From: Eurosta solidaginis
Taxonomy: Eukaryota; Arthropoda; Insecta; Diptera; Tephritidae
Length of the DNA: 64,000 nucleotides
Direction of reading: 5' to 3'
Assembly: GCF_040869045.1 (NCBI RefSeq)
Contig: NC_090319.1
Coordinates: forward strand, 228,942,490-229,006,489
The position numbers and the translations under genes are program-made. How positions within the stretch are numbered: position 1 is the stretch's first letter; each line of letters begins with the position of its first letter. The notes beneath the pieces were generated by a model. That model was given only the letters and a program-made list of their open reading frames with translations. It made no database searches and was not told where the DNA came from. Positions 31,791 through 44,250 of this stretch are shown here, piece after piece.

Positions 31791-34100
31791 ATGTTAATTT
31801 TACAACTAAACTAAAAAAAAAAAATAAATGTAAGGCGCGTTAACCCCCGAAGAGATCTAAGGCCGAGCTTCTCTTCCAATTTGCGTCGTGCTCCTCTTGA
31901 TTTTTCCCTACAAATTGGCCGGACGGGACCTACATGTTTTATGCCGACTCCGAACGGCATCTGCAAGGCAGATGAGTTTTCACTGAGAGCTTTTCATGGC
32001 AGAAATACAATCGGAGCGCTTGCCAGACACTGCCGAGGGGCGACCCCGCTTAGAAAAATTTTCTTCTAATTGAAAAATCTTATTTCTAAAATTTTGATGT
32101 TGCTTTGCCCGGGAGTTGAACCCAGGGCATACGGTGTGATAGGCGGAGCACGCTACCATCACACCACGGTGGCCGCCAACAACTAAACTGCCAATCATTT
32201 AAAGCAAATTTAGATGCCATTGAATTTTATTTATCTAAATATAACTTTGATATAGCTTGCCTTAATGAAATTTTTTTAACTAGAGTAAGCACTCATAGAA
32301 AACTTATAGGATTCAATTTAATCAAGAAATATAGAGAAGATGGTTATGGGGGTGTCGCAATAGCCCTCAAAAATACCATAAAATTCAAAAAAATAAATTT
32401 TGTTACCAACTTTGACATTTTAGTTATACAAACAACAAATCTTAAACCAAACCTAACTGTATGCACTGCATACCTTCCACCCAGTGTAAATACCTCCGAA
32501 TTCAGCATTGAAATTCAAAGAACTCTAAATTTTCTTGACTCGCTCCCAAATACGCTATTCATCGGAGATTTTAATGCCAGGCATAGCAACTGGGGTGACA
32601 CATTAATCTCCAGCAAAGGAAAGCATCTTTTCAATTTGATTCAGGAATCTACCTTCCAAATACTTAATAATGGAGACTACACGTTCCAAAAAGACAACAG
32701 ATCACCAGGTGGATCTGTACTCGATCTCGCTTTTTCCAATTTCAATGCCCCTTTTAAATGGTCAGTGGATAAAATCAGAATTGGGGGTAGCCACCACTAT
32801 CCTATAACTATTGACATAAACAACATCAAAACAAACACTTCCACCTTTTTGTCCAAAAAAAAGTTATTAAAAAACTTAAGTAACCTTGAATGCGAATCAA
32901 ATTTAGAGATGTTTGAAAACAAATTCCAGGAAGAAATTAAGAATGCTACTGTCACAAAAAGTGATTCCAAAGTACTAAAAAACTGGTGGGATGACAATAC
33001 TGAAAAAATTTATAGGTTTCTCATTGTTGCTTTTAAAAAAGCCAAACAATATCCAAATCCTGAAAACTATCATGCTCTAACAGAAGCGAGGAAACGTTGG
33101 AAAAAAGAAATAAAGCGAGCCAAAAAAGTCAATTTTGATAATAAAATTAAAGAACTGAACTCCGGTATTGATAAAAATGGGTGGAAGTTCGTTAAAGCCA
33201 TCAGGGGGGATTATAGTTCCAATAGTAAAAATGCATGGAACAGTGAAAATAATTTAAATTTCCTGACCATGTTACAAATCAAGTTCATCAAATATCTACC
33301 AGACTAGAAATAAACATTGCCATAGACACAGATCCAAACTTAATCATAACATACGAAGATCTGCAAAATGCTCTTAAGAAAAAGAAAAAGGACACCGCTA
33401 CTGGAGCGGATAAAATTTCCTACAGCATGATAAAGTCACTCCCTGATGTTACTTTAAATAATTTTCGAGCAGCACTAAATGACATTTTCCTTTCCAACAA
33501 AATACCAGACAGCTGGAGAACAATAAAAATTGTTCCAGTCCCAAAAAAGGAAAAAGACCTGAATAATTTCGAAACTTTTAGACCTATATGGGTATACCAG
33601 GAAATGAAAGAGCTGATACAATTGCCAAGAAAGCAACCGAAACTGACATCTTCAAAGATTTTAAACTTACTATACAAGAGGGTCTTAGACTTATTCGAAA
33701 TGAAATATACGACACTTGGTACAACGAATTTTTGGAATTTTCAATTGAACATCCAAACTTATATGCAGACATACATAGAACTAGGAAAAATCACTGCTGG
33801 TTCAGCAAATTAAAATTTCCGACTACGGAACTGAAGAGACTAAACAGAATCTTGGCAGGTCACACATATGACAAGTCCTAGTTATTTAAAATTGGCGCCA
33901 ACAGATCCGAAAGATGTAGATGCGGCCATATTGATGACTACATTCATCAAACTTTTGTATGTAGACTTCTTAGCAACACTCGTGACACCTTCAATCTATT
34001 TAAAAATCATCATAATTTTAAAGATATTCTATGTGAAAACAATTTAGCCAAAATCACTGAGCTCATATATTTTTTTCAAAAAGCCACTGTTAAATTTTAA
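31791..34100 (+). pseudogene. LINE-I ORF2 (endonuclease-RT-RNaseH), SINE-interrupted and deleted
   Basis: ATG 31791 opens with MLILQLNCQS, the usual start of an APE-type endonuclease; with the SINE removed the frame is open to 33307. Catalytic blocks: FIGDFNARHSNWGD (~32560-32605) and a GGSHHYP His motif (~32785). The RT begins (KKDTATGADKISYSMIK, ~33385-33430) and stops at FETFRPI (~33585), where it jumps to the RNase H end (GIPGNERADTIAKKA, 33590-33640). The YxDD region is therefore missing. A tail with CRCGHIDD and a His/Cys pattern ends at TAA 34100. It cannot retrotranspose itself. Confidence 0.85.
31813..32178 (-). mobile_element. tRNA-derived SINE, copy 1, nested in LINE-I
   Basis: Minus-strand orientation: head GGCGGCCACCGTGGTGTGATGG with box A (TGGTGTGATGG) and box B (GGTTCAACTCC). 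It is followed by a ~280-bp body and an A/T-rich tail at 31813-31830. Flanked by the 11-bp target duplication ACAACTAAACT (31802-31812 and 32179-32189). Pol III promoter boxes look intact. 366 bp. Confidence 0.95.
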
Positions 34101-34576
34101 TTAACCTGACTAGCTATCAATGCTTAATAAATTTCATGTAAATAATATGTTTCGTACCTTATATGTATATAATAATGTTTTGTATAAAGGATACAACAAA
34201 ATTTTGTTTGTAATCCTGTATGCCATCCACCAAGCAGAAACCAATGCACGTCGGTTACACAGTCAGTATGACTTCAACATGTCATATAAAATGCGCTCGC
34301 TAAACAAACGTCAATTGACCAAATGTCATTTCGTTTCATTAAACAAATTTGTACATACAAAACCTTTTGTAATAAACTACAAAACCTCACACGAGTCGAA
34401 TATAACCTGGAACCCAATAACTAAAACGCAAATCTGGAATCAATAACACTATTGGAATCACATCACATTTGGAATACAACCTGGCCTATTAGAGATTCAA
34501 TTAATCCTGGCGGCCATAGAACTTTGAACAAAAAAAAAAAAAAATAAATGGAATATCTCCGGAAAGATTTAAAATT

Positions 34577-35037
34577 AAGAGGGTTCTCCAGATCATAAAT
34601 ATATATATTTTAAAGTGCGCAAACTTATAATTTAAAAGTTATTTGGTGTTAAAATTTGCAAATTTCTATACAAATTTTATATGTGTATACGTATATATAT
34701 GTGGCAGCACAGCTTTGTAATGTCATCAATAAAATATATATATAAATATATATATGTGCATGTTGTTACAAAAGCGCGATTGATTTAATAAAAACATTTA
34801 TAATAAGTAAAAACAATGCAAAAATGAAATGTGAAATATACAAAAATGCAATTTAAGTTTATCGTTGCCAATTTATATAGATATGTATGTGGATTAAGGT
34901 TTTGAAAGATGTGTAAATTGTAATTTAAAGTGCTATAGAAATTTGCTAAATTTGCAAACTTTAACTAAAAATAACCTTTAAATTATAAGTTTGCGCACTT
35001 CAAAATATATATATTTGTGATCGGGAGAACTCCCTCT
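34577..35037. repeat. Foldback MITE, about 460 bp
   Basis: The left arm (34577-~34680, AGAGGGTTCTCC...AAAGTGCGCAAACTTATAATTT) is reverse-complementary to the right arm (~34935-35037) over about 100 bases with few mismatches. The middle is AT-rich without genes. Confidence 0.85.
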
Positions 35038-35192
35038 TTCATTTCATACCAAGTTTTACCCCGAACTCGGGGGGTGCTATTCTAAAATTTTCCCAAAGTA
35101 TTTAATATACAATGATTTTTGCTGTTTATTTCGACAAAAATTTTTGATTTGATTTTTGTGCTCATCGAAGGTATTCACAATTATATAGCACC

Positions 35193-35521
<329 letters not shown>

Positions 35522-35560
35522 AGAGGGTTAACTGGCACCAATTGTTCACACCAAATTGTT
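35522..35560. repeat. 39-bp exact repeat, copy 2
   Basis: Identical to 18557-18595. Here it abuts the 3' break of the Cdc5 relic. Confidence 0.8.
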
Positions 35561-35792
35561 AGGTACAGGATTCGCCACGGGTAGGTGAGGTTGGCAATCA
35601 CAACCCCTTGAATCATTTTGGTCGGCAGGTATGCCGCGGATATATTCTTGGCACTTGTTATTGATGGCTTTTAAGCTGGTTAACTCGCTTAGATCTGGGT
35701 TGTAACTAATTACTATTAGTTGATTTAGAAGTTTTTTACTTAATGTAATAACACTTATAAAATTTGATTTTTTTTTGTCTTAATTTTTTTGT
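35561..35792. other. Spacer
   Basis: No gene recognised. It ends in a T-rich tract plus TTTGTAG that looks like a splice acceptor for the exon at 35793. Confidence 0.35.
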
Positions 35793-36183
35793 AGCTAAAC
35801 CTCCATTCGCATAACCAAAGCGTACACCACTAACAAGTGCACAGAAAACGAATCGTTTTGTAATTTCTATGAAACCAGTGCCAAAAATGGAGTTATTTAA
35901 GAAACCCCAAACTGCTATGCGTCTCAAAGAAAATACCGGACCTAAACAATTTTCGCATATCGTAAGTCCGGTTGGTGCATACATGAAAAATACAGCAACT
36001 ACGCCGCTCATGTCAAATCTTAAGCAACGTTCAGAGAGTCCAGATGTCCGCAATGCAACTGTTTTTCGTGAACTAGAAAAAGAATCGCGATCTTATCAGC
36101 CAAAATTCGGTTTGACAGGCAATACGATAACAAAAACATCCAGCTTGCCAAAGAATGCATATATTTCTTCTGAATTCAAGCAT
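35793..36183 (+). pseudogene. Gene U, middle exon
   Basis: It follows a T-tract/TAG acceptor and ends at CAT|GTAAGT (36183/36184). It encodes a basic, Ser/Pro/Thr-rich stretch: KRTPLTSAQKTNRFVISMKP, FSHIVSPVGAYMKNTATTPL, ATVFRELEKESRSYQPKFGL. One in-frame TAA lies near 35808. AGCTAAA at its start also ends the gene U exon at ~20966, so the two may have been one continuous exon reading SPAKPPFA. The family is not recognised. Confidence 0.55.
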
Positions 36184-36241
36184 GTAAGTAAATGCAATTA
36201 CTACATAAATTCTCTAAGTTTAGATTATCTAACTTGGATTA

Positions 36242-36412
36242 TGTTGTTGTTGTTGTTGTCGTTGTTGTTGTTGGTGTTGTTGTTGTAGCGATAAGGTTAC
36301 TCCCCGAAGGCGTTGGGGAGTGTTGTCGATGTGATGGTCCTTTGCCGGATACAGATCCGGTACGCTCCGGTAACACAGCACCATTAAGGTGCTACTCCTA
36401 AATATCTGGTTT
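36242..36412 (+). repeat. Interspersed TTG/GCGATAA unit, well preserved
   Basis: A (TTG)n run (36242-36285), then TAGCGATAAGGTTACTCCCC, the hairpin CTCCCCgaaggcgttGGGGAG (~36300-36321), and CCGGATACAGATCCGGTACGCTCCGG and GCACCATTAAGGTGC hairpins. Probably the 3' end of a non-LTR element, read on the other strand as ending in (CAA)n. Confidence 0.7.
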
Positions 36413-36519
36413 TGCATCTAGGCCCCTCATATATTCTTTATTTGGCAAAAATTGACTAAATCTAATGACATGTTTTAAATAAATGTTTATATTATATGTT
36501 ATGTTTGGTTATTATAATT

Positions 36520-36918
36520 AAAAATAAATATTGAAAATTAAATTTTTTTGGTTCATATTTTATTCTCGTGGCTGCTACAGGTAAAGTAAATCGGCAGGTA
36601 AAATTCAAGTTATATGGCGGTTATATAAACGGTAAAACCGCAGTAAGATTGATTGTCAAATGACTCGAAAATGTAAAGGAAAAAACCGAAAATTTGACCG
36701 CCTTTTGACGCGCATTGTGACGTGTGTGAGCAGAGCAGTGCTATGCTCACATCCTATAAGTGGGAGCGGAATGCACAATCACATAAATAGGTACGAAATG
36801 GGAAAAAAGTGTAAAAAAGTTACCGACGCCTGAACAAACGTGACCAAAATTTAATAAGGGGCGTGACCGCACAATGACGTCAAATGATTAGTCAAATACG
36901 TGGAGCGTTTTTGCAGGG
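36520..36918 (+). mobile_element. LINE-I 5' end, truncated second copy
   Basis: Matches 30115-30510 (GGCTGCTACAGGTAAAGTAA, GGCGGTTATATAAACGGTAAAACCGC, GTGACGTGTGTGAGCAG). Similarity stops just after GTTTTTGCAGGG, the place where ORF1 becomes open in copy 1. The 150 bases after it (to 37065) are not matched there. Confidence 0.8.
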
Positions 36919-37075
36919 TATGTATCTCATGGTACAATTACCAGGTAGAAGCATAAGTGAAAATGCAACCCTCCCGTGTATTTTGTTGTTGCCGCTTGAC
37001 CATAAACTGTCAATCGTTCTTTCAATTTTTTCTGTCAAAAGTGACGGAAAAAGGAAACTGACATGTATTTTGTTG

Positions 37076-37435
37076 GCGGCCACCGTGGTGTGATGGTAGC
37101 GTGCTCCGCCTATCGCACCGTATGCCCTGGGTTCAACTCCCGGGCAAAGCAACATCAAAATTTTAGAAATAAGATTTTTCAATTAGAAGAAAGTTTTTCT
37201 AAGCGGGGTCGCCCCTCGGCAGTGTCTGGCAAGCGCTCCGATTGTATTTCTGCCATGAAAAGCTCTCAGTGAAAACTCATCTGCCTTGCAGATGCCGTTC
37301 GGAGTCGGCATAAAACATGTAGGTCCCGTCCGGCAAATTTGTAGGGAAAAATCAAGAGGAGCACGACGCAAATTGGAAGAGAAGCTCGGCCTTAGATCTC
37401 TTCGGAGGTTATCGCGCCTTACATTTATTTTATTT
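37076..37435 (+). mobile_element. tRNA-derived SINE, copy 2
   Basis: Plus orientation, 360 bp, very similar to 31813-32178. Box A TGGTGTGATGG and box B GGTTCAACTCC are present. Target duplication TATTTTGTTG at 37066-37075 and 37436-37445. The tail is TTTATTTTATTTTA-like. Confidence 0.95.
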
Positions 37436-37447
37436 TATTTTGTTGTT

Positions 37448-38610
37448 ACAAAAAGTGATAATATAGATTTAATAAGCCAAAAATTTACAAATCTAATAAA
37501 TGCAGCGGAGAGAAGAACAAACAAGAAGCAGAAACCAAATCCGAGGCGAAATCCAGAACTACGCCGTTCGTACTGTTCGCCTGTAAAACCAATACGTTAT
37601 GAAGTATCCGCCGCTGGGAGTGAAAATTTCAAGAACCAAAAGCGATCAAAAGATCTCGTACGTAAATTTTGGTTCTGAAAGTGATGATTTTGTTGAGACG
37701 ACGCCAGCTAAACTTGTGGCACCCAAAATAACCGGTTGGCGCAAACATCGTCGAGCTCTTCAGTATAAAAACGGGTAGTAGTGCAGTGCAGTTTACGGTA
37801 CCCACCCTAAAGTTGGGCCAAGATTTTCGAGTGAGGTATCAAAAGACGCGTATTAATCTCGAGAACAATAATCCGGCGGAAAAGAAAAATTTTAACTCTG
37901 TCCGGAAATATTTGCAGTTGAATTTGGCGATTTTAATGTGGTTGTTGTTGTAATGTACCCACAAAAAAAATTGTGCATCACCGTGGCGGTAGCCACGGTT
38001 ATACTACACACCCGGACTTGGCATGGCTTAGCCCAGGGTTATTTTTTATAAGCGCGGCCGAAGGCCGCCAACGCAGAAAGGTGTTCTGCGCAAAAATACT
38101 ATGGATCCCACCCCGGTTTCGGAGGGACCCGCGGGTCTTTTTTCGGTTTTTCGTTAATCTTTTGAACGGGTAAAAAAAGTTAACTTCCGCTTTCGGATTC
38201 TTGATCTAGACGTGAATACGCGTCTTTTGATACCTCACTCGAAAATTTTGGCCCAAATTTCGGTGGGTACCGTAAACTGCACTATTACCTAAAAACGGAA
38301 GCGTGAAGAAAGGAAAAGTGAACGCACATGTCAGCAAGAGAAGCAATACATGAGTAAATGGCTGAGTAAGAAGAAACCTGAAGAATTAGTTAAATCGTCG
38401 AAAAATGCATCTAAAACGAGTAAATATTCGAAGGTCAAAGAAACTAAAGCAGCAGAGGCGCCGTAGACGTATTGTTTATCCAACAACCGAAGAAATTGCA
38501 GATAATGAACGCAGGGAAAAGGCACATATGAGATTTAATGAAAATATGGAGAATATATTCAAAGATTTAATAGAAGTGCCAAAAAAGGTTGAAATCATGT
38601 TGAAATATTG
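37448..38610 (+). pseudogene. Gene U, basic exon split by MITE-A
   Basis: Reads NIDLISQKFTNLINAAERRT, then a Lys/Arg-rich part with RSYCSPVKPIRYEV. A frame change near 37655 leads to FGSESDDFVETTPAKLVAPK and GWRKHRRALQYK. The MITE-A at 37774-38289 then interrupts; after it the code resumes (EERKSERTCQQEKQYMSKWL, EEIADNERREKAHMRFNENM, IFKDLIEVPKKVEIML) with further 1-base shifts. It ends near ATATT|GTGAGT at ~38610. Highly charged and probably coiled-coil in part. Not identified. Confidence 0.55.
37774..38289. repeat. MITE-A, complete, inside gene U exon
   Basis: 516 bp with ends GGTAGTAGTGCAGTGCAGTT and a right end whose reverse complement is GGTAATAGTGCAGTTTACGG. 8-bp target duplication TAAAAACG at 37766-37773 and 38290-38297. 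Core as in 21564-22080. Confidence 0.93.
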
Positions 38611-38676
38611 TGAGTAGTACATATATTTGATTATTTATCATATTATGCCAATGAATATTAAATTTAGAATTTCGCT

Positions 38677-38909
38677 TTATAACAGATCAATGAATGATAT
38701 GTCTGCTGATGGAATTTTAAATACTTTTTCTAAATATAAACATAAGTTGGATGAAGTTTTCCATAAGTTGCGCTCAAAGCCAAAAGTCACCGGTTATAAT
38801 GGCATTAATCATTATTTTGTTATTGAACTTATGTACTATATAAAGCAATATAAAATGATGCTCAAACTTGGCGAAGTGTATGAAAAAACACAAAAGGCAA
38901 TTTATTGGT
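38677..38909 (+). pseudogene. Gene U, later exon
   Basis: Open stretch after an AACAG acceptor: SMNDMSADGILNTFSKYKHK, LDEVFHKLRSKPKVTGYNGI, KMMLKLGEVYEKTQKAIYW, then TTG|GTATGT. It has the look of an alpha-helical domain. No stop codon inside. Linkage to gene U rests only on order, strand and splice-like ends. Confidence 0.45.
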
Positions 38910-39029
38910 ATGTAAAATATATCTATATTTCATTATACGACAAACTAAACTTTTTCTGGGCAATGGATTTTTTGAAGTTCGAACCATTAGCTCTTCCAAA
39001 TATGTATATCCTGTTTAATGTTTTTTAAA

Positions 39030-39387
39030 AAATTATCTGTCTTTTGATCCCTTATAAAACCAATCATATTAAAATAAGAAAGGCAGACCCCAACCAGATT
39101 TCACTTTTTTAATATTTTAGGTCTTTTGTCAGATATGACTTCGAATCACCGAATTTCAAGCGAACGTTCTGAATTGCCCTGATCGAACCTTGTGGTCACC
39201 ACCGGGCTAAGGGCCTAACTACATTCCCATGGTAGAACATTCTAGTCGTAAAAGGCAACTAAAACACACATGCCCTAAGATTCGAGGGGTGCAAAATGGG
39301 TTCACTCGGCAGTCGGTCTCGTACCTGAGCTTAGCGAATTCATATCCGGAAAGGACTCCTGTATCCATAACACCACTAAATTTATTG
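39030..39387. other. Spacer, probably repeat-derived
   Basis: 39160-39380 on the minus strand contains ACTAGAATGTTCTACCATGG and GCATGTGTGTTTTAGTTGCC, which resembles untranslated LINE sequence, but no partner is present in the window. Confidence 0.35.
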
Positions 39388-40183
39388 TGGTTGTAGCAGT
39401 GCTTCACCCAATCCAAAAGTTGCAATCACTCACACATCCATATCCTTTTACGGAAAACTGGGACTTAGAGGAAATATGCTAAGAGATAAGGGTGTAAAAG
39501 GCGTTGGTTCCACATTGTAATTGAAAAGATTGTTGGTGATTTTAGTTGTTGTAGCGATAAACACTTTTGCTGCCGGCAAGGTACTTGAGAATTTGTTAAG
39601 GTTGTAGGTCCTGATCCAACGTCACACCCAGTATTATTGTGTGTAGGTCAGTTGGTAACGTAATGCCATCGACATGGGTGTGCAATATTACCGAAATTTG
39701 CCGCATACACGTTGTAAACAAGACCGTCGTGGATTTGGTTTAATACTTCCAGGTTTTGATGTTACGTTCCTGAACTGCACCGATGCCCGCCGACCACACA
39801 GATAATTTGCAGTCCACCTTTTAGATTGAATAGACACTTCAAAGTCTAGAGCCAACGTTCTGTGGTTGACGTGTCAAAGGTCTTGATAAGTCTAGCGCTA
39901 CGAATACTATTTTATAATGGGGTCTGGGTCCATTTCGCAATTTATTTGTGTGTTGATGTCATTTAGAGCAGTGGTGGTAAGCAATTTTCGAAAGCCATGC
40001 TGATGATTGGCAAATCGCAGGCTTATGGTGAAATTACTACTGGCGATAGGAGAGAGTTCGGACGATATGAAACTCCTACGTTAGCTGGTTTCCCAAGCTT
40101 TAATAGCGGTACCACCCTCGCCAGTTTCAATTTGTGAGGCACTCAGGGACGGGCCTACTGCTTTAGATGATTTAGAATATTCG
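39388..40183 (-). mobile_element. LINE-X relic, highly diverged and internally deleted
   Basis: The end TTGTGGTTGTAGCAGTGCTTCACCC matches the LINE-X 3' end. Inner parts match the protein region around the RT in the same order but with large gaps, and all frames are broken. It abuts copy 2 head to tail. Confidence 0.6.
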
Positions 40184-41940
40184 ATGGCTTGTTGTTGTTG
40201 TTGTAGCAGTGCTTCGCCCCACCTAATAGGAGCGACCGATCACAAATTGTCATCAATATCGTCTAACGGGAGTCCAGGGAAACTTGCGGTTTCAACAGGA
40301 ATGGACTATAATGAAAGGGGTGTTAGAGGTGTTGGTTCCACATTACAATTAAAGAGATGGCTGGTGTCATGTGGGGACACATTGCAAGCAGAGCATAAAT
40401 TTTGTATGTCGGGGTTGATTCTGGATAGGTAGGAGTTTAGTCTGTTACAGTATCCAGAACGAAGTCGAGCTAGAGTGACTCGCGTTTCCCTAGGGAGTGT
40501 GCATTCCTCTTCCGCAAGTTTTGGGTACTGTTCGTTGAGTACTGGATTCACCGGGCAATTCCTGGCATAGAGGTCCGACGCCTATTTGTGGAGTTCACTG
40601 AGGACCTGCTTGTGTTTTTTTGCTTCAAACGGCTGAATTCTCATGCGCCGTATTTCCTCATAATGCTTACGGAGATGACTCCTTAAGCTCCTAGGCTGTG
40701 TTGGCTCATCAATCAGATGTCTGTTGGGATGCTCAGGTTTCTGGGTATTCAACAAGTACTGTTTGGTTAGCATCTCATTGCTCTCCCTGATGGGGAGTGG
40801 GTGTTCTGGGGACATAAGAAGACAGCGGTTCTGAGAGCAGTATTATGGCAGACCTGTAGCTTCTTCCAGTGAGTAGTTTTTAGGCTTGGCGACCATATAG
40901 GGGACGCGTAGCATGCAATCGGCTGGCCAATTGCTTTGTATGTGGTAATGAGGGTTTCTTTATCTTTTCCCCAAGTACTGCCAGCAAGGGATTTGAGGAT
41001 TTTATTACGGCTCTGGATTTTCGGTACAATTGCGGCTGCATGCTCACCAAAATGTAGATCATGATCAAACGTCACACCCCAAATTTTGGGGTGTAGGACA
41101 GTCGTTAGCGTAGTGCCATCGACGTGTATGTTCAAAATGGTCGACATTTTGGACATCCATGTTGTAAATAAGGTCGCGGAGGATTTAGTCGGTGATAATG
41201 TCAGATTTCGCGAGGCGAAAAAACTGGAGAGATCAGGAAGGTATCCGTTTATTCTGTTGCAAAGCTCATCGATCTGTGGGCCAGGGCCTGTGGCCATTAT
41301 TGTGCAGTCATCGGCCTAGGAAACGATGGTAACTCCTTCTGGTGGCGAAGGTAGCTTAGATATGTAGAAATTAAACAAAAGTGGGGATGGGACACCACCC
41401 TGTGGTACCCCTTGTTTAATTCTTCTTGGTTTTGATGTTTCGTTTCTAAATTGCACCGATGCCTGCCGACCACCCAGATTATTTTCGGTCCACCTTTTAA
41501 GACATGGGGGAAGACCCTTCCAGTTCTTGCAGTAACGTGCCATGGTTGACCGCATCAAAAGCTTTTGATAGGTCTAGCACAACGAGTACTGTTCTATGGT
41601 GGGTTTTTTGATTTAAACCGCAATTTATCTGGGTGCCAATGGCATTTAGCGCGGTGGTGGTGCTATGGAGTTTTCTGAAACCATGCTGATGACAGGCTAG
41701 CTGCAAATTGGCTTTGAGGTAGGGGAGCAAAATGGCTTCAAGCGTCTTGGCTACTGGCGACAGGAGTGATATCGGGCGATATGACTCTCCTTTGTTAGCT
41801 GGTTTCCCAGGCTTTAGTAACGGGACCACCTTGGCCATTTCCATTTTTCGGGCGTGACAAAGGTGGAAAGAGACAGGTTGAAGTCATGTGCTAAATATTT
41901 GAAACCCTCTTTCCCTAGGTTTTTAAGCATCGGCTAGATC
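40184..41940 (-). mobile_element. LINE-X non-LTR retrotransposon (copy 2, longest)
   Basis: Minus strand. The 3' end is at ~40188 with a (CAA)n tail (TTG run 40187-40205). RT blocks: VVPLLKPGKPANKGESYRPISLL (41740-41830), VLDLSKAFDAVNHG (RT motif A), IKQGVPQGGVPSPLLFNFYI (motif B), a damaged region before MATGPGP where YADD should be (~41310), then thumb and KTTHWKKLQVCHNTALRTA, and a C-terminal Cys/His block LCSACNVSPHDTSHLFNC. No RNase H is seen. At least five frame breaks. Clade Jockey/BS/LOA-like, not settled. Confidence 0.85.
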
Positions 41941-42281
41941 ATAGGTTACCTACACCTCTAATTCTTGGGAGTGCTTTTTAAGTTGCAATAAAAACAACTT
42001 CAGGAACAAACTACTCTGAACTAGCTTAACTGTTCCCAAAAAATATTTGTATGAGTTAATAGTGCCACTTAAAATGGAGATAAAGCAGAAAGGCGTCATA
42101 TACTTAGATCCATATAGTTATAGGATCCGATTCAATTCCCCATCAGTCTTCTCAGAACTTTTCAATATAACTGCCATGGATCCTTTTCCAGGGATTCGTT
42201 CTTCCAATTGCCAGTTTTAATAAGCTTGAGCCATCTTTACTTCGTACATAAAACGTTTAACCTTTTTTATATTTACAGTAC
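41941..42281. other. Spacer
   Basis: No supported feature; it ends with a TTTACAG acceptor-like site before 42282. Confidence 0.3.
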
Positions 42282-42400
42282 TCTACGCTATTTGCCAATG
42301 CCTTAATGCCTGGGTGGCTGGTTCACATATTCAAGGATAAGTACAATTTTTCGTATAACGAAGCTGTTACGTGTTTAGAAGATTAAATACAATGGATGCA
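42282..42400 (+). pseudogene. Candidate last exon of gene U
   Basis: After TTTACAG it reads STLFANALMPGWLVHIFKDKYNFSYNEAVTCLED and a TAA (~42385). The amphipathic pattern looks like real protein. Phase with the exon ending at 38909 is not consistent, so either an exon is missing or there is another frame error. Not recognised. Confidence 0.35.
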
Positions 42401-44250
42401 GATATGGATGTAGAAGATCAGCAATGAGCCGCCTTATTGTATTATTTGAATCCTTTTTGTTGTTAATACCCACATAATATATGTCTATGCAAAATAGTCT
42501 TAAGTAGAAAAAAGTTTAAATTTTTAAGTCGCACATCTTATTTATTTAATTTATTTAATTTTATTTATCAGTCTACAAATTAAACAATTATACAGAAAAT
42601 TTAAAGATATAATGGACGATATAAATAACATATGCAGTCATCAATTTCAAAATAATATTAAACAGTATTTAATTAAACGCTTGATAATTTCGAATTCAAA
42701 ACTTAGAAGTAAGCAGAAGTTTAAAATGTTGTAAATGAATTCTTGTAAGTATCTCCAAACGACCTCGCTCAAAGTACTCATGAGGGAGCTGTTTGCCCAG
42801 TAGGGGGCACACGTGAATTTATGAAATTGACAAAAATAGAGGAAATTAATAGTAGACAAAATTTATACAGAATAAAATTTATACATAATAAAATTTATAC
42901 AGAATAAATTTGAGTAAATATGTACATATAAAGACAATGATCAAATCACAACTTTGCAAACAAGTTTCCAATAACTAGTACTTTCATATTTAAAATAGAG
43001 GGTTAAACAGTATTTCCACGGTTTAGCGTTCTTTGCTTCATTTCAAATTACAAATTTAATGTAGTTAAATGGCATTTTTTAATACTGAGAAACGAGTCAC
43101 AGGCTCCAAAAGTGGTTTATGCATTTCATAACTCGATCTGCATGTAGCTACAAAAATTTAAAGAAAATGTCTTGATGGCCTAATTGGAACGTTAAACTTT
43201 ATTTCGCCAAGCAAAAATGGACTATTTATCGACCCACTTATATAAAAAAATTTAAATAGTACAAAATGTTTATTTTAAATGTCTCAAATGTAAACGCTGA
43301 ATTTACTTTTCAAAAACTCGAATTTTTAATGCTACTATGTATGTATACATATATTATTGTCTATACAATATGTTTGTATGTATATGTATGCCTGTATCTA
43401 ATTTTATTATTCATTAATATAAATGCGTTGAATTATAGTAAATGGTGCTTGTTACCGGGTCTATATGCTGCAATGGGGCAACGTGAAGCATTTGGAAGAT
43501 TATATACACGCTTATTATTTTTAGTTTCTTGATATTTTAGGGATTACTTCTTAAAAAATTTATCATTTAATTATTTTAGTATATATATGAATGTTAAATG
43601 AAAGATATTTAACAAATTGTTCGATGTATTTTATAAATAAATAAATAATTTTAATGCAACAAAAATATGTACATACATATGTATAATATGCATGTAGTAT
43701 GAAGATTAATGAAAATGCAAGCTTACTATGTAGGAGGGCATGTTTTTCTTTCAATTATTTTTTGTTTGTGTAATCAATTTGGAGCTTCCTCACAAAATGT
43801 TTTTCTGAGACTAAAACTCATTTCCGTGTAAACATTAGATTGATATTTATTATTAATATGTTTACATACTTTTTGATTTCACAATAAATTTAAAATATCA
43901 CAATTTCATTTCACAGAAAGAATTTTTAATGTATTAATTCGTAAAATGTTTCAAAAAACTGCGAAATATGAAATTTTCAAAACAAATGAAATTCGTCTTT
44001 GCTCTAACAACCAGGAGGCTTTTGTATCAATTTCGGTTTTAGGCTGGATCTAGTATCGGTACCTGCTATGGCAAAAGTTCGGTTTGGAGTGTTTCCGTAT
44101 CGGTTATACTCCGGTTTTGTTTTCTTGTCATCCCCTTTTTTCTATGTATTGCCCTGAAAATAACCATTATTTTAATAATATGGAGGATATAAATAATCCA
44201 AAAGAAAATTTATAATATGTAAAACATAGTTGTCTAGCAAATTTTTCTCT
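42401..44250. other. AT-rich intergenic region
   Basis: Mostly AT-rich with short microsatellites (for example ATACATA runs at 43345-43400 and 43670-43700). A short plus-strand stretch at ~43440-43530 (WCLLPGLYAAMGQREAFGRL) may be an exon relic; unidentified. Confidence 0.3.

Larger units (their letters stand above)
30115..34545 (+). mobile_element. LINE-I, I-like non-LTR retrotransposon with internal deletion
   Basis: 5' untranslated part 30115-30504 (repeated at 36520-36918), ORF1 30505-31674, ORF2 with endonuclease, start of RT, RNase H end and C-terminal zinc motif (31791-34100), 3' UTR, then a run of ~15 A at 34531-34545. RNase H plus a triple-knuckle ORF1 fits the I group. The core of RT is deleted at ~33585, and a SINE sits in the start of ORF2. 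Confidence 0.85.

Noticed and set aside
32101..32178. A functional tRNA gene
   Set aside because: Boxes A and B are present, but the sequence continues into a SINE body and the same unit recurs at 37076 with target duplications; it is a SINE head.
31980..32198. Minus-strand 72-codon frame and its twin at 37063-37272 as a conserved protein
   Set aside because: Both are translations of the tRNA-derived SINE; identity reflects repeat copies, not a gene.
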